In this document: positions 27,783-35,769 of the stretch, one piece after another
Numbering within the stretch: the stretch's first letter is position 1
Layout of the letters: each line of letters starts with the position of its first letter
Source of the DNA: Hymenobacter volaticus
GTDB lineage: Bacteria; Bacteroidota; Bacteroidia; Cytophagales; Hymenobacteraceae
Assembly (NCBI RefSeq): GCF_022921055.1
Contig: NZ_CP095061.1
Span: 5,245,763 to 5,309,762, forward strand
DNA: 64,000 bases
Direction: 5' to 3'
Program-made: the position numbers and the translations under genes
The notes under the pieces: model-generated
The model's input: the letters and a program-made list of their open reading frames with translations, nothing else
The model's database searches: none
What the model was told of the DNA's origin: nothing

Positions 27783-29504
27783 ATGGAAAAACGATGGATT
27801 CGCAAACCTGCGCCCGATGCTGAAAAGGTTCAGTTTCTGGCTGACGCGTTGCGCGTGAAGGAAACCATTGTAGCGCTACTCTGCCAGCGCGATATATGCA
27901 CTTTTGAGGAGGCCCGAGCGTATTTCCGACCAAACCTACGGGAACTGCCCAATCCCTTGCTAATGCGCGACATGGACCGCGCTGTAGCCCGCCTCACCGA
28001 GGCCCTGCACAGCGGTCAAAAGGTGCTCGTGTTCGGCGATTATGATGTGGACGGTACCACCTCCGTAGCAGTGGTGTACAGCTACCTGCGCCGCTTTTTC
28101 GGCCCCGAGCGCATCGACTATTACATACCTGACCGCTACAAAGAAGGCTACGGGGTATCGGAAGCTGGTATTGACTTTGCCGCGACCAATGGCTTCGCCC
28201 TTATTATTGCCCTCGACTGCGGCGTGAAATCTGTGGATAAAGTGGTGTACGCCAACGAGCGAGGCGTCGACTTTATCATCTGTGACCACCACTTGCCGGG
28301 CACCGAGCTACCTGATGCTGTAGCCGTGCTCGACCCTAAGCGCCCGGGCTGCGCTTATCCGTTCAAGGACTTGTCGGGGTGTGGCGTTGGTTTCAAACTG
28401 ATGCAGGCTTTCACCGAAGATCAGGGGTTGGATGAGGAACCCCTCTACGATCTGCTTGACTTGGTGGCCGTAAGTATCGCGGCTGATATCGTGCCCATCA
28501 TGGGCGAAAACCGGACGCTTGCCTACCACGGCCTGCGCCTGCTCAACGATCCGGCACGGCCACAACGCCCTGGTCTCGATGCGTTGCGCGAGCTAGCCGG
28601 TTTGCAAACCACAGAACTGAACATCAGCAGCTTGGTTTTCGGCTTCTCGCCGCGTATCAATGCGGCTGGTCGTATGGGCGACGCTAAGCGCTCGGTAGCT
28701 ATGCTGCTGGCTGCCAGCAAAGAAGAGGCCTTCGAGAAAGCATCAGTAGTCGACAAAACCAACCAAGAGCGCCGGGGCTTCGACACGAGCATTACCAAGG
28801 AGGCCTTGGATATGATAGAGGCCGATGCGCTCTTCCAGGATGCGCATACCACGGTGCTCTACAAGGAAGACTGGCACAAAGGAGTGGTTGGCATAGTGGC
28901 CTCGCGCTGCCTCGACAAGTACTACCGCCCCACCATCATCCTGACCCACAGCAATGGCAAAGCCACCGGCTCGGCCCGCTCGGTGGCTGGCTTCGATGTA
29001 CACCAGGCCATAGAAGAGTGCGCCGACCTGCTCGACCAATACGGAGGGCACATGTACGCCGCGGGTCTCACGCTGCCCGTTGAGAATCTACCGGCTTTCC
29101 GGGCCAAGTTCGAGCGGGTGGTGGCGGGCCGCATCTTGCCCGAGCAAATGATTCCGCCGGTGGACATCGATACTGAAATGGAGCTGAGCGAAGTAACCAA
29201 CGGCTTCTACAACCTGCTCCGCCAAATGGAGCCTTTCGGGCCCGGCAATACCAACCCAACCTTCATGGCCCGCAACGTGTACGCTGCACCTAGCTCGGCT
29301 CGCGTGGTAGGTCAGTCGCACCTTAAGCTGGCCCTCACCCAAGACGGCCACCACGTACTCGACGCCATTGGCTTTGGCTTGGCGGAGCATCTGCCACGCA
29401 TCCTAGAAGGTGAGCCGTTTAGCGTGTGCTACACGGTGGAAATCAACGAGTACCGCGGAGTCAAAACCTTACAGCTGCGGGTAAAGGATATTCGTTGGGA
29501 GTAG
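27783..29504 (+). CDS. recJ: Single-stranded-DNA-specific exonuclease RecJ
   Basis: 5'-3' ssDNA exonuclease of the DHH family, acting in recombination and mismatch repair. The 573-residue protein has the DHH-family motifs GDYDVDGTTSVAVVYSYL (motif I, metal-binding Asp), ALDCGVKS, and ICDHHLPG with the DHH signature, then the DHHA1 domain (VGIVASRCLDKYYRPTIILT, GKATGSARSVAGFDVHQAIEEC, QYGGHMYAAGLTL) and a C-terminal OB-type domain (FGPGNTNPTFMARNV). Length and order are standard. Together with recF it suggests a complete RecFOR pathway. Confidence 0.96.
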   Translation: MEKRWIRKPAPDAEKVQFLADALRVKETIVALLCQRDICTFEEARAYFRPNLRELPNPLLMRDMDRAVARLTEALHSGQKVLVFGDYDVDGTTSVAVVYSYLRRFFGPERIDYYIPDRYKEGYGVSEAGIDFAATNGFALIIALDCGVKSVDKVVYANERGVDFIICDHHLPGTELPDAVAVLDPKRPGCAYPFKDLSGCGVGFKLMQAFTEDQGLDEEPLYDLLDLVAVSIAADIVPIMGENRTLAYHGLRLLNDPARPQRPGLDALRELAGLQTTELNISSLVFGFSPRINAAGRMGDAKRSVAMLLAASKEEAFEKASVVDKTNQERRGFDTSITKEALDMIEADALFQDAHTTVLYKEDWHKGVVGIVASRCLDKYYRPTIILTHSNGKATGSARSVAGFDVHQAIEECADLLDQYGGHMYAAGLTLPVENLPAFRAKFERVVAGRILPEQMIPPVDIDTEMELSEVTNGFYNLLRQMEPFGPGNTNPTFMARNVYAAPSSARVVGQSHLKLALTQDGHHVLDAIGFGLAEHLPRILEGEPFSVCYTVEINEYRGVKTLQLRVKDIRWE

Positions 29505-29529
29505 CGAAGCCGCATTTTAGCGAGCAAGT

Positions 29530-30098
29530 TCATCCCTGCACCAATTTAGGGTGTGGGGAGTCGAGTAGGCAACATATAGTTTTGCCGTCCCACCGCAGGT
29601 ACCGCCTGTCGGCATAGGTACCGCTAAGTTCACGTGTTGGCTGCTGGAGCAGGTTGACGTCTTTGTAATTCTGCAGCCATAGCCACGTCACCTCGCCGTT
29701 GTGCCGACGCTCTTGGATCGTCTTCATCCCGTTCGAAAGGTAAGCTGTGAACAACTCTCGGCTAGAGCCGTTGCGGCGATGCACTATTTTATGCTCCCAT
29801 GCCAAGGCGAACTTTGTAATTGATGTTCGATTAGCGGACGGAGGAGCTGCATAGTAGCTCTTGACAGTAATGCGGCGGGCTCCCGCCCGATGGGCTTTTG
29901 TGATAACTCTTCCTGCTTTCTGTTCAATTTGCTGACGGGCTATAGCTACTTGGCTGAAAAGAGAATCGCGAGCAGCAGTGGCCTTGGTAGCGTCGGTAAT
30001 AACTTGTGCCGATATGTCAATCGGTATTACTAGAAAAGCAGTTATCAGTCAATTCCCTTGCTGCACAGACGAACCGTTTTCGAAGTTTTATATAGCAT
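29530..30098 (-). CDS. Exported protein, hypothetical (hidden by a frameshift)
   Basis: An open minus-strand frame from 30048 to 29530 reads as protein throughout (VITDATKATAARDSLFSQVA, RRITVKSYYAAPPSANRTSI, WEHKIVHRRNGSSRELFTAY, RDGEVTW-like NGEVTWLWLQ). It starts without a conventional codon. Adding one C at the C of 30048 (GACTG to GACCTG) joins it to ATG 30098 with MLYKTSKTVRLCSKGIDLIT and the hydrophobic signal AFLVIPIDISAQ, giving about 189 residues, a multiple of three. A TATATTTG box precedes the ATG. An exported protein of unknown family, resembling small DUF-type lipoprotein-like envelope proteins. Confidence 0.6.
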
Positions 30099-30107
30099 AG
30101 AATCGTT

Positions 30108-30115
30108 CAAATATA
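30108..30115 (-). promoter_or_regulatory. Bacteroidota-type -7 box before the hidden exported protein
   Basis: On the minus strand TATATTTG matches TAnnTTTG exactly and lies 9 bases before the inferred ATG at 30098. No -33 TTG was found. It supports the inferred start. Confidence 0.45.
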
Positions 30116-30138
30116 AAGCCGGGCTGTAAAGCTGTGGG

Positions 30139-30528
30139 TTATCTTACTTTTGCTCTTTGGAACCTAGCTCGGCTACTCCACCACACCCAAGCAATTAGCA
30201 CGAGCTGCAACGGCAGCCGCAGCCACAGCGCCCACATCGGCACCGACAAGCCCGCTCCGTGCGCTTGAAGCATGTACACATTCGCTGGAAATACAGCGAC
30301 TAATAGCAAGACAAGGCCCACACCGGCCACCTGCCGCGTAGCTGGGAAGAGCAGTCCTAAGCCGCCCGCTATTTCGGCTGCCCCACTCACGTACACGAGC
30401 AGCAGCGGTGCCGGCAGATAGGGTGGCATAATGCGCAGGTAGGGGCTAGGTGCTGCGAAATGCAAGATTCCGGCCCCTATGAAAATCAGTGCAAGCAAGT
30501 AGATACTAAATCGGCGCAGTGAAGACAT
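30139..30528 (-). CDS. DoxX-family membrane protein
   Basis: 129 residues with four transmembrane helices: FSIYLLALIFIGAGILHF, LLLVYVSGAAEIAGGLGLLF, VAGVGLVLLLVAVFPANVYM and LRLPLQLVLIAWVWW. The GAGILHFAAPSPYLRIMPPYLP and SGAAEIAGGLGLLFP motifs are typical of the DoxX-like group near thiosulfate:quinone oxidoreductase subunits. The function of most such homologues is unknown, probably electron transfer or redox stress. It lies upstream of the hidden exported gene on the same strand. Confidence 0.85.
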   Translation of the reverse strand: MSSLRRFSIYLLALIFIGAGILHFAAPSPYLRIMPPYLPAPLLLVYVSGAAEIAGGLGLLFPATRQVAGVGLVLLLVAVFPANVYMLQAHGAGLSVPMWALWLRLPLQLVLIAWVWWSSRARFQRAKVR

Positions 30529-30802
30529 AAGGTAAAAGCTATAGCAAGGGAGAAGTCGGATTCAGAATGAGCCTTTCGTGTCAGTAAGTTGCAAGAGATT
30601 TTGTGGGTAGCCGTACCTGTACTCCAACTCCGTTGCTATGTGAACTACAGTTAGGTAGCGTATTATCTATCCCTAAAGAGGCCATCTTCATTTTTGCTAC
30701 AACGTGCAAATTAAAATTCAAGACAGAGCGGATACTCACGCCGTACTAGGCTAGCGGCAATGCCGTTAACCTAGCAGTAGCCGCCATCCCCGTGCCTTCA
30801 GT

Positions 30803-30810
30803 TACCTTTG
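30803..30810 (+). promoter_or_regulatory. Possible -7 box before lptB
   Basis: TACCTTTG fits TAnnTTTG but lies only 6 bases before the ATG at 30817, which would leave an almost leaderless transcript. No -33 TTG is seen, so this is weak. Confidence 0.25.
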
Positions 30811-30816
30811 CCCCGC

Positions 30817-31548
30817 ATGATTCTTCGAGCCGATAACCTAGTTAAGAAATACAAAGCCCGCACCGTGGTCAACGACATGTCGTTGACGGTGGCGCAGGGT
30901 GAAATTGTGGGGTTGCTGGGACCCAACGGGGCTGGCAAAACCACCTCTTTCTATATGACCGTGGGCATGGTCAAGCCCAATTCCGGTCGCATCTACCTCG
31001 ATGACCTCGAAATCACTAAGTTGCCTATTTACCAGCGCGCCCGCCTTGGCATTGGCTACTTGGCCCAGGAAGCGTCGGTGTTTCGGGATCTGAGCGTGGA
31101 GGAAAACATTCTTTCGGTGCTCGAAATGACCAAAATGCCCAAGCAGGCCCAGCGCGACAAAGTGGAAGAGCTGCTCAATGAGTTTAGCCTTACCCACGTG
31201 CGCAAAAACCTCGGTCGGGTACTAAGCGGCGGCGAGCGGCGGCGCACCGAAATAGCCCGGGCCCTAGCCGTTGACCCTAAGTTTGTGCTACTTGATGAGC
31301 CCTTTGCCGGCGTTGACCCCATTGCCGTAGAAGAAATTCAGGGCATTGTGGCCAAGCTGAAGCACAAGAACATCGGCATTCTCATCACCGACCACAACGT
31401 GAACGAGACACTTAGTATCGTGGACCGGGCTTATCTGCTCTTTGAAGGCAAACTGCTAAAAGCGGGCACCGCCGAAGAACTGGCCGCCGATGAAATGGTG
31501 CGCCGAGTGTATTTAGGTAAGCACTTCGAGCTAAAGCGGAAGATATAA
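30817..31548 (+). CDS. lptB: LPS export ABC transporter ATP-binding protein LptB
   Basis: Cytoplasmic ATPase driving LPS extraction by LptFG. From ATG 30817 ([18 protein letters not shown]) it has Walker [14 protein letters not shown], the Q-loop, the signature [15 protein letters not shown], and Walker [17 protein letters not shown] followed by the switch His in [12 protein letters not shown]. The [11 protein letters not shown] segment is the LptB-specific form. A TTG at 30808 would add only three residues. It partners with lptC at 22358 and with permeases elsewhere. Confidence 0.96.
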   Translation: MILRADNLVKKYKARTVVNDMSLTVAQGEIVGLLGPNGAGKTTSFYMTVGMVKPNSGRIYLDDLEITKLPIYQRARLGIGYLAQEASVFRDLSVEENILSVLEMTKMPKQAQRDKVEELLNEFSLTHVRKNLGRVLSGGERRRTEIARALAVDPKFVLLDEPFAGVDPIAVEEIQGIVAKLKHKNIGILITDHNVNETLSIVDRAYLLFEGKLLKAGTAEELAADEMVRRVYLGKHFELKRKI

Positions 31549-31752
31549 GCGTAACTGCCAAGTCACAGGCTTGCGCGAGATAAGCGTAGCTTGATGAGGC
31601 TGCTTTGGCCCTTCGATCTGGACTTGTAGGCGTTGTCTGGAGGCTCTTGGAGGCTGGTTTTGTTGTTGGTTTGTCTTTCTAGGCAACATTCCTCCGCAAC
31701 CAACGGTACAAACGCAACTTGCGCGCTCTGTCTTCCCATCATTCCCAGCTCT

Positions 31753-33273
31753 GTGTTAAATACCATCCTCACGTGGGCCGTTCAGCGGCGTTTAGCGGAT
31801 ATCAGGTACTTCCAACAGCACCCTCACGAAGTGCAGCAGGAAGTGCTGCATAGCTTGCAGCACACCGCTAAAAACACAGATTGGGGCCGCCAGTACGGTT
31901 ACGCCGATGGCGTGTCAGGGCGAGAATTTGCGCAGCGCGTGCCAATAAGCAGCTATGAAGAATTGTACCCCATGCTGGAGCGTGTGTTGCGCGGCGAGCG
32001 AAACGTGCTCTGGCCCGGACAGGTTCAGTGGTTTGCTAAGAGTAGTGGCACTACCAATGCCCGCAGTAAGTACATTCCGGTCACGCGCGAAGCACTGGAA
32101 GACTGTCATTACCGCGCTGGCCGCGACATGACGGCCCTGGCGACTCTGCATTACCCCGACACCCAGGTGTTTGGTGGCAAAACTCTCTCGCTTGGGGGTA
32201 CGCACACCCCCAATCCGATGCGCCCCGAAGATGCAGCCTCCAGAGTTGGCGACGTTTCGGCTGTTATCATGCAGAATTTGCCAACCTGGGCCGAGCACGT
32301 CAGGACCCCTCCTTTGGAACTAGCACTGCTCGATGAGTGGGAAGAAAAGATTGAGCGTATTGCCCGTCATGTAGTGCAGGTTGATGTGCGCGTACTAGCT
32401 GGCGTTCCCACCTGGATGATTGTGTTGCTGCGCCGAGTACTGGAACTAGCGGGTACCGATAATATAACGGAGGTATGGCCCAACCTAGGCTTGTTTCTGC
32501 ACGGCGCTGTGGCGTTTGGGCCCTACCGAAAGCTATTTCGTCAGTTGATTCCTTCGGGGCAGATGCACTACCAGGAGGTCTACAACGCCTCGGAAGGATA
32601 CATTGCCCTGCAAGATGAACCCGATTCCGAGGATTTGTTGCTCTTACTTAACCACGGTATTTACTACGAGTTTCTGCCCGCCGATCAGTGGGATTCTCTT
32701 GAACCCCATGCCGTGCCGCTAGAAGACGTGGAACTAGGCAAGAGCTACGCCCTCATCATGAGCAGCAATGCCGGCTTGTGGCGCTACAAAATCGGGGATA
32801 CAGTACGCTTCACTTGCTTGGCACCATACCGAATCCGGATTACGGGCCGCACCAAGCATTTCCTGAATGCTTTCGGCGAAGAAGTGGTAGTTGAGAATGC
32901 TGAGGCAGCAGTAGCAGCGGCGTGCCAAGCCACCAACACCACCGTCCGCGACTTCACGGCAGCTCCTATCTACTTCGCCGGGGCCGCCGACGGGTCGCGG
33001 GGCGGGCATCAGTGGCTAATAGAATTTTTGACCCCGCCGCAGGATACCGAGCGTTTTACAGCGGTGCTTGATACTACCTTACGCCAACTAAATTCTGACT
33101 ACGATGCTAAACGCCACCGTGATATAGCATTGGTGCCTCCGGTACTTACCGTAGCTAAGCTTGGCCAATTCGAGCGTTGGTTAGCACAAAAAGGAAAGCT
33201 TGGTGGGCAACATAAAGTGCCGAGGCTCAGTAACTCACGCGAAATGCTGGAAGAGATATTAGCAGTTTCATAG
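31753..33273 (+). CDS. GH3 auxin-responsive-promoter family acyl-acid-amido synthetase
   Basis: About 506 residues from GTG 31753 (M-LNTILTWAVQRRLADIRYF). GH3 proteins are adenylate-forming enzymes that in plants conjugate amino acids to hormones. The adenylation motifs are WFAKSSGTTNARSKYIPVT (phosphate-binding loop), YNASEGYIALQDEP and YKIGDTVRFTCLAPYRIRITGR, with the C-terminal rotating segment from FGEEVVVENAEAAV. In Bacteroidota the substrate is unknown. Codons upstream from 31633 are in frame but the protein start matches the GTG best. The neighbour lptB has no known link. Confidence 0.88.
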   Translation: MLNTILTWAVQRRLADIRYFQQHPHEVQQEVLHSLQHTAKNTDWGRQYGYADGVSGREFAQRVPISSYEELYPMLERVLRGERNVLWPGQVQWFAKSSGTTNARSKYIPVTREALEDCHYRAGRDMTALATLHYPDTQVFGGKTLSLGGTHTPNPMRPEDAASRVGDVSAVIMQNLPTWAEHVRTPPLELALLDEWEEKIERIARHVVQVDVRVLAGVPTWMIVLLRRVLELAGTDNITEVWPNLGLFLHGAVAFGPYRKLFRQLIPSGQMHYQEVYNASEGYIALQDEPDSEDLLLLLNHGIYYEFLPADQWDSLEPHAVPLEDVELGKSYALIMSSNAGLWRYKIGDTVRFTCLAPYRIRITGRTKHFLNAFGEEVVVENAEAAVAAACQATNTTVRDFTAAPIYFAGAADGSRGGHQWLIEFLTPPQDTERFTAVLDTTLRQLNSDYDAKRHRDIALVPPVLTVAKLGQFERWLAQKGKLGGQHKVPRLSNSREMLEEILAVS

Positions 33274-33381
33274 AAATTGTAGTATCTCTTTGAGAAAGAA
33301 GCGAGCAGCCCAAAGCGTTTCTATGTTATTTAATAATTAACTTTATATTGGTGGATTGTTCGACGCTCTTTGTGTTCCGCC

Positions 33382-33612
33382 GTGGCCGCTGTTGCTTCCT
33401 CTCGTTCTCGCCCATACGTTTCCCGCCGGAAACGTCACTTGCTATCTGATGAAAACTCCACGCTGGCCTCTCGGTTCACATTGGGTGTGCTAGGACTGCT
33501 TGTGCTGACATTGATAGTGAGTTTGGGCATCATTGCTTCAACCTTGGTTACTCCGGAGCCAACGGCCCTGACTGATACCACGGCTCCCACGGCATCACTG
33601 CTTCACTGGTGA
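33382..33612 (+). CDS. Small single-pass membrane protein, hypothetical
   Basis: From GTG 33382 about 76 residues: a basic Arg/Ser-rich stretch (SSRSRPYVSRRKRHLLSDEN), one strong transmembrane helix (FTLGVLGLLVLTLIVSLGII) and a short Thr/Pro-rich tail. A TTG at 33370 could extend it by four residues. It is plausible by composition, but no family is recognised and it may not be translated. Confidence 0.45.
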   Translation: MAAVASSRSRPYVSRRKRHLLSDENSTLASRFTLGVLGLLVLTLIVSLGIIASTLVTPEPTALTDTTAPTASLLHW

Positions 33613-33767
33613 GGTAACTAGTCTGACAAGGAGGGGCTTGTAAAGAGAAAAGCTGTTCCAGTTACAGGCGAGAGTACGGGCGAATTTCGGTTGGCCCCGT
33701 ATATTGAAGCACAGCACACGTAGCTTCAACTGAAGCCGATAGAACGTACTACTTGCCTTGTGGACTA

Positions 33768-34238
33768 ATGCGTCTTGCTCCCTACATACTTGCCTTGGCA
33801 CTTGCGCTAGGTGCTTGTTCGACTGCCAAGCACGGGCCAATTGGTTTTTGGTCGCAGAGTCGCTACGACAAAGAATTGCGTCAGCACGGACCTTGGCCAA
33901 CTTACTATGATGACGCCAAGCACCAGCCGATGGCGTTAGGCCGTTTCCGACACGGGCGCTACGCCGGGCGGTGGCGCTATTATGCTCCGGACGGTACACT
34001 AGAGCGCACCGAAAAATTTGCCCGCAAACCGTATGGTCTTATTTCCATCACCGAGTACCAAGCTGGCGGCAAGAAAAAGCGCCAAGGTCAGGCCCGTATT
34101 ATAGACGAGCCTGACGGAATACATTTCTTCTGGTTTGGCGATTGGAAAGTGTTTGATGTGCAAGGGGCCCAAACAGCGGTAGAACACTACGACCGAGGCA
34201 AACTCCGCGGCACTCAGCTTGAAATACTGAACCGATAA
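33768..34238 (+). CDS. Lipoprotein with MORN/YwqK-like repeats
   Basis: About 156 residues from ATG 33768. The signal MRLAPYILALALALGACSTA contains a lipobox with lipidated Cys. The mature part carries short Trp/Tyr-rich beta repeats (KELRQHGPWPTYYDD, MALGRFRHGRYAGRWRYYAPDGTLERTEKF, WKVFDVQGAQTAVEHYDRGKLRG) that resemble MORN or antitoxin-component YwqK repeats, often membrane-associated. Function unknown. The ATG is preferred to the TTG-started 33753 alternative because it gives a proper signal peptide. Confidence 0.72.
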   Translation: MRLAPYILALALALGACSTAKHGPIGFWSQSRYDKELRQHGPWPTYYDDAKHQPMALGRFRHGRYAGRWRYYAPDGTLERTEKFARKPYGLISITEYQAGGKKKRQGQARIIDEPDGIHFFWFGDWKVFDVQGAQTAVEHYDRGKLRGTQLEILNR

Positions 34239-34266
34239 AAAGCTGTGTTCTCGACAAACTGCTGGC

Positions 34267-35046
34267 TTACTCGTCGAAGAGCCCGCCCAGATTGCCTAGT
34301 ACACTGCCGCTTTCCTTCCGTGCATTGCCGCCGCTTGGAGCCAGCGCCTGAATCAGCTTCTTCACGGGCATCGACTGTAGCCACACCCGACCCGTACCGC
34401 GCAGGGTGGCTAGCAACAAGCCTTCGCCCCCGAAAATCATGGACTTCAAACCCCCAGCCCGGGTGATGTTGAAGTCGATGCTTGGCTCGAAGGCGACCAC
34501 GCAGCCGGTGTCCACCCGGAGCAATTCGTTGTTGAGTTGCTTTTCGATGACAGTGCCGCCTGCGTGGATAAAAGCCCGGCCGTCGCCAGTTATTTTTTGC
34601 AAAATGAATCCTTCTCCGCCGAAAAAGCCGGCCCCCAGCTTTTGGTTGAAATGGATGTTGATTTTGGTGCCCCGAGCTGCTGCCAAAAAGCCGTCCTTTT
34701 GCACAATCAGACCCTGTGGCAAGGTTCGCAGCTCCAGTGGGATAATAGTACCCGGATACGGGGCCGAAAATGCTACCCGGCTTTTGCCGTAACTACCACG
34801 GTGGGTGAAGTGCGTCATAAACAACGACTCGCCCGTGATAAGCCGCGTGCCCGCCGAAAACAGCTTGCTCATCAAGCTCTGGTCGGGTTCCGAGCCGTCA
34901 CCCATTTTGGTTTCGAAGGCAATGGCTTCCTCCATATACACCATGGCGCCCGCTTCGGCAATTACGGTCTCGTTGGGGTCTAGTTCGACCTCTAGTACCT
35001 GAATATCATCGCCAAGAATTTTGTAGTCAACGTCGTGGGACTGCAT
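34267..35046 (-). CDS. AIM24 / TIGR00266 family protein
   Basis: 259 residues, all-beta, beginning [22 protein letters not shown] and showing the family pattern [51 protein letters not shown] and the C-terminal [31 protein letters not shown]24 is a mitochondrial homologue; the bacterial function is unknown. Convergent with the lipoprotein gene at 34238 and followed by a 200-base gap upstream. Confidence 0.9.
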   Translation of the reverse strand: MQSHDVDYKILGDDIQVLEVELDPNETVIAEAGAMVYMEEAIAFETKMGDGSEPDQSLMSKLFSAGTRLITGESLFMTHFTHRGSYGKSRVAFSAPYPGTIIPLELRTLPQGLIVQKDGFLAAARGTKINIHFNQKLGAGFFGGEGFILQKITGDGRAFIHAGGTVIEKQLNNELLRVDTGCVVAFEPSIDFNITRAGGLKSMIFGGEGLLLATLRGTGRVWLQSMPVKKLIQALAPSGGNARKESGSVLGNLGGLFDE

Positions 35047-35172
35047 GAGTAGAAGGAGTTAAGGTGGAAATACCGCTTCAAGTATAGTAAAAGCACTGCA
35101 TTTCAAACCAAGCTCCCACCACAAGTAGCGCGAAGATCTTTTCTTTGGCCATGTAAGGCCTAAAATAGCAGC

Positions 35173-35209
35173 AAGCCCCTGACACTGCACGAGCAGGTTA
35201 AGGGGCTTG
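35173..35209 (-). terminator. Probable hairpin terminator downstream of the 35244 gene
   Basis: AAGCCCCT (35173) and AGGGGCTT (35209 side) form a stem around a partly paired loop; read on the minus strand it lies about 40 bases after the stop of the acidic protein gene. The T tract after it is weak. Confidence 0.5.
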
Positions 35210-35243
35210 TTGCGCTACTTCTTATTGTTACACGATACTAAGC

Positions 35244-35618
35244 TTATACGTCGTCGGGTAGCTCGGCGCGGGTATCGGCAGCTTCGGCAGCGGCATCGGG
35301 CTCGTCTTTAGGGCCCTTCTTCTTGGTTTCGCGGCTGGTACGACGCATGAAATCCTCGTCCGACTCTTCGGGCTCTTGTGCGCCTTCTTCGAGCGGAAAT
35401 TCCTCGTCTTCTTTTTCCCCAAACTGCCCGTCGCGGTTCACCAACTTCTTGTCGCGCACGTGGCGGTTCAGGAACGTATTGATGTCTTCGATAGAATAGT
35501 TGGAAGTTATTTCGCCTAATGGATTGATCTTGATTTCAAACCCTTCCAGCTCCTTGTGCACCCGAGCTTTTTTTTCAGGATCGTTCTTACTTTTCTTATT
35601 AACGGGTTTCTTCGCCAT
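35244..35618 (-). CDS. Acidic/basic hypothetical protein
   Basis: About 124 residues from ATG 35618, starting MAKKPVNKKSKNDPEKKARV with a Lys-rich tail, a central more ordered segment FEIKINPLGEITSNYSIEDINTFLNRHVRDKKLVNRDG, and a Glu/Asp-rich then Arg/Lys-rich charged end. No enzyme motif is visible. It looks like a conserved lineage-specific protein, and part of it may be disordered. An alternative start 27 bases further up (35645) was rejected because the MAKKP start fits better. Confidence 0.65.
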   Translation of the reverse strand: MAKKPVNKKSKNDPEKKARVHKELEGFEIKINPLGEITSNYSIEDINTFLNRHVRDKKLVNRDGQFGEKEDEEFPLEEGAQEPEESDEDFMRRTSRETKKKGPKDEPDAAAEAADTRAELPDDV

Positions 35619-35769
35619 GATGTCCTGCGTGGTTACGGTTCCCAAACGCCCTCCCTTTCGTTGCGAGGCCGCTCTATACCAAGCAGTACGGCGCGACGCC
35701 CATAGCGGATACGAGAAAATTAGGTTCGACCCCCAGCTAGGATATAGCTTCTCACCAACCGACCTGTGA

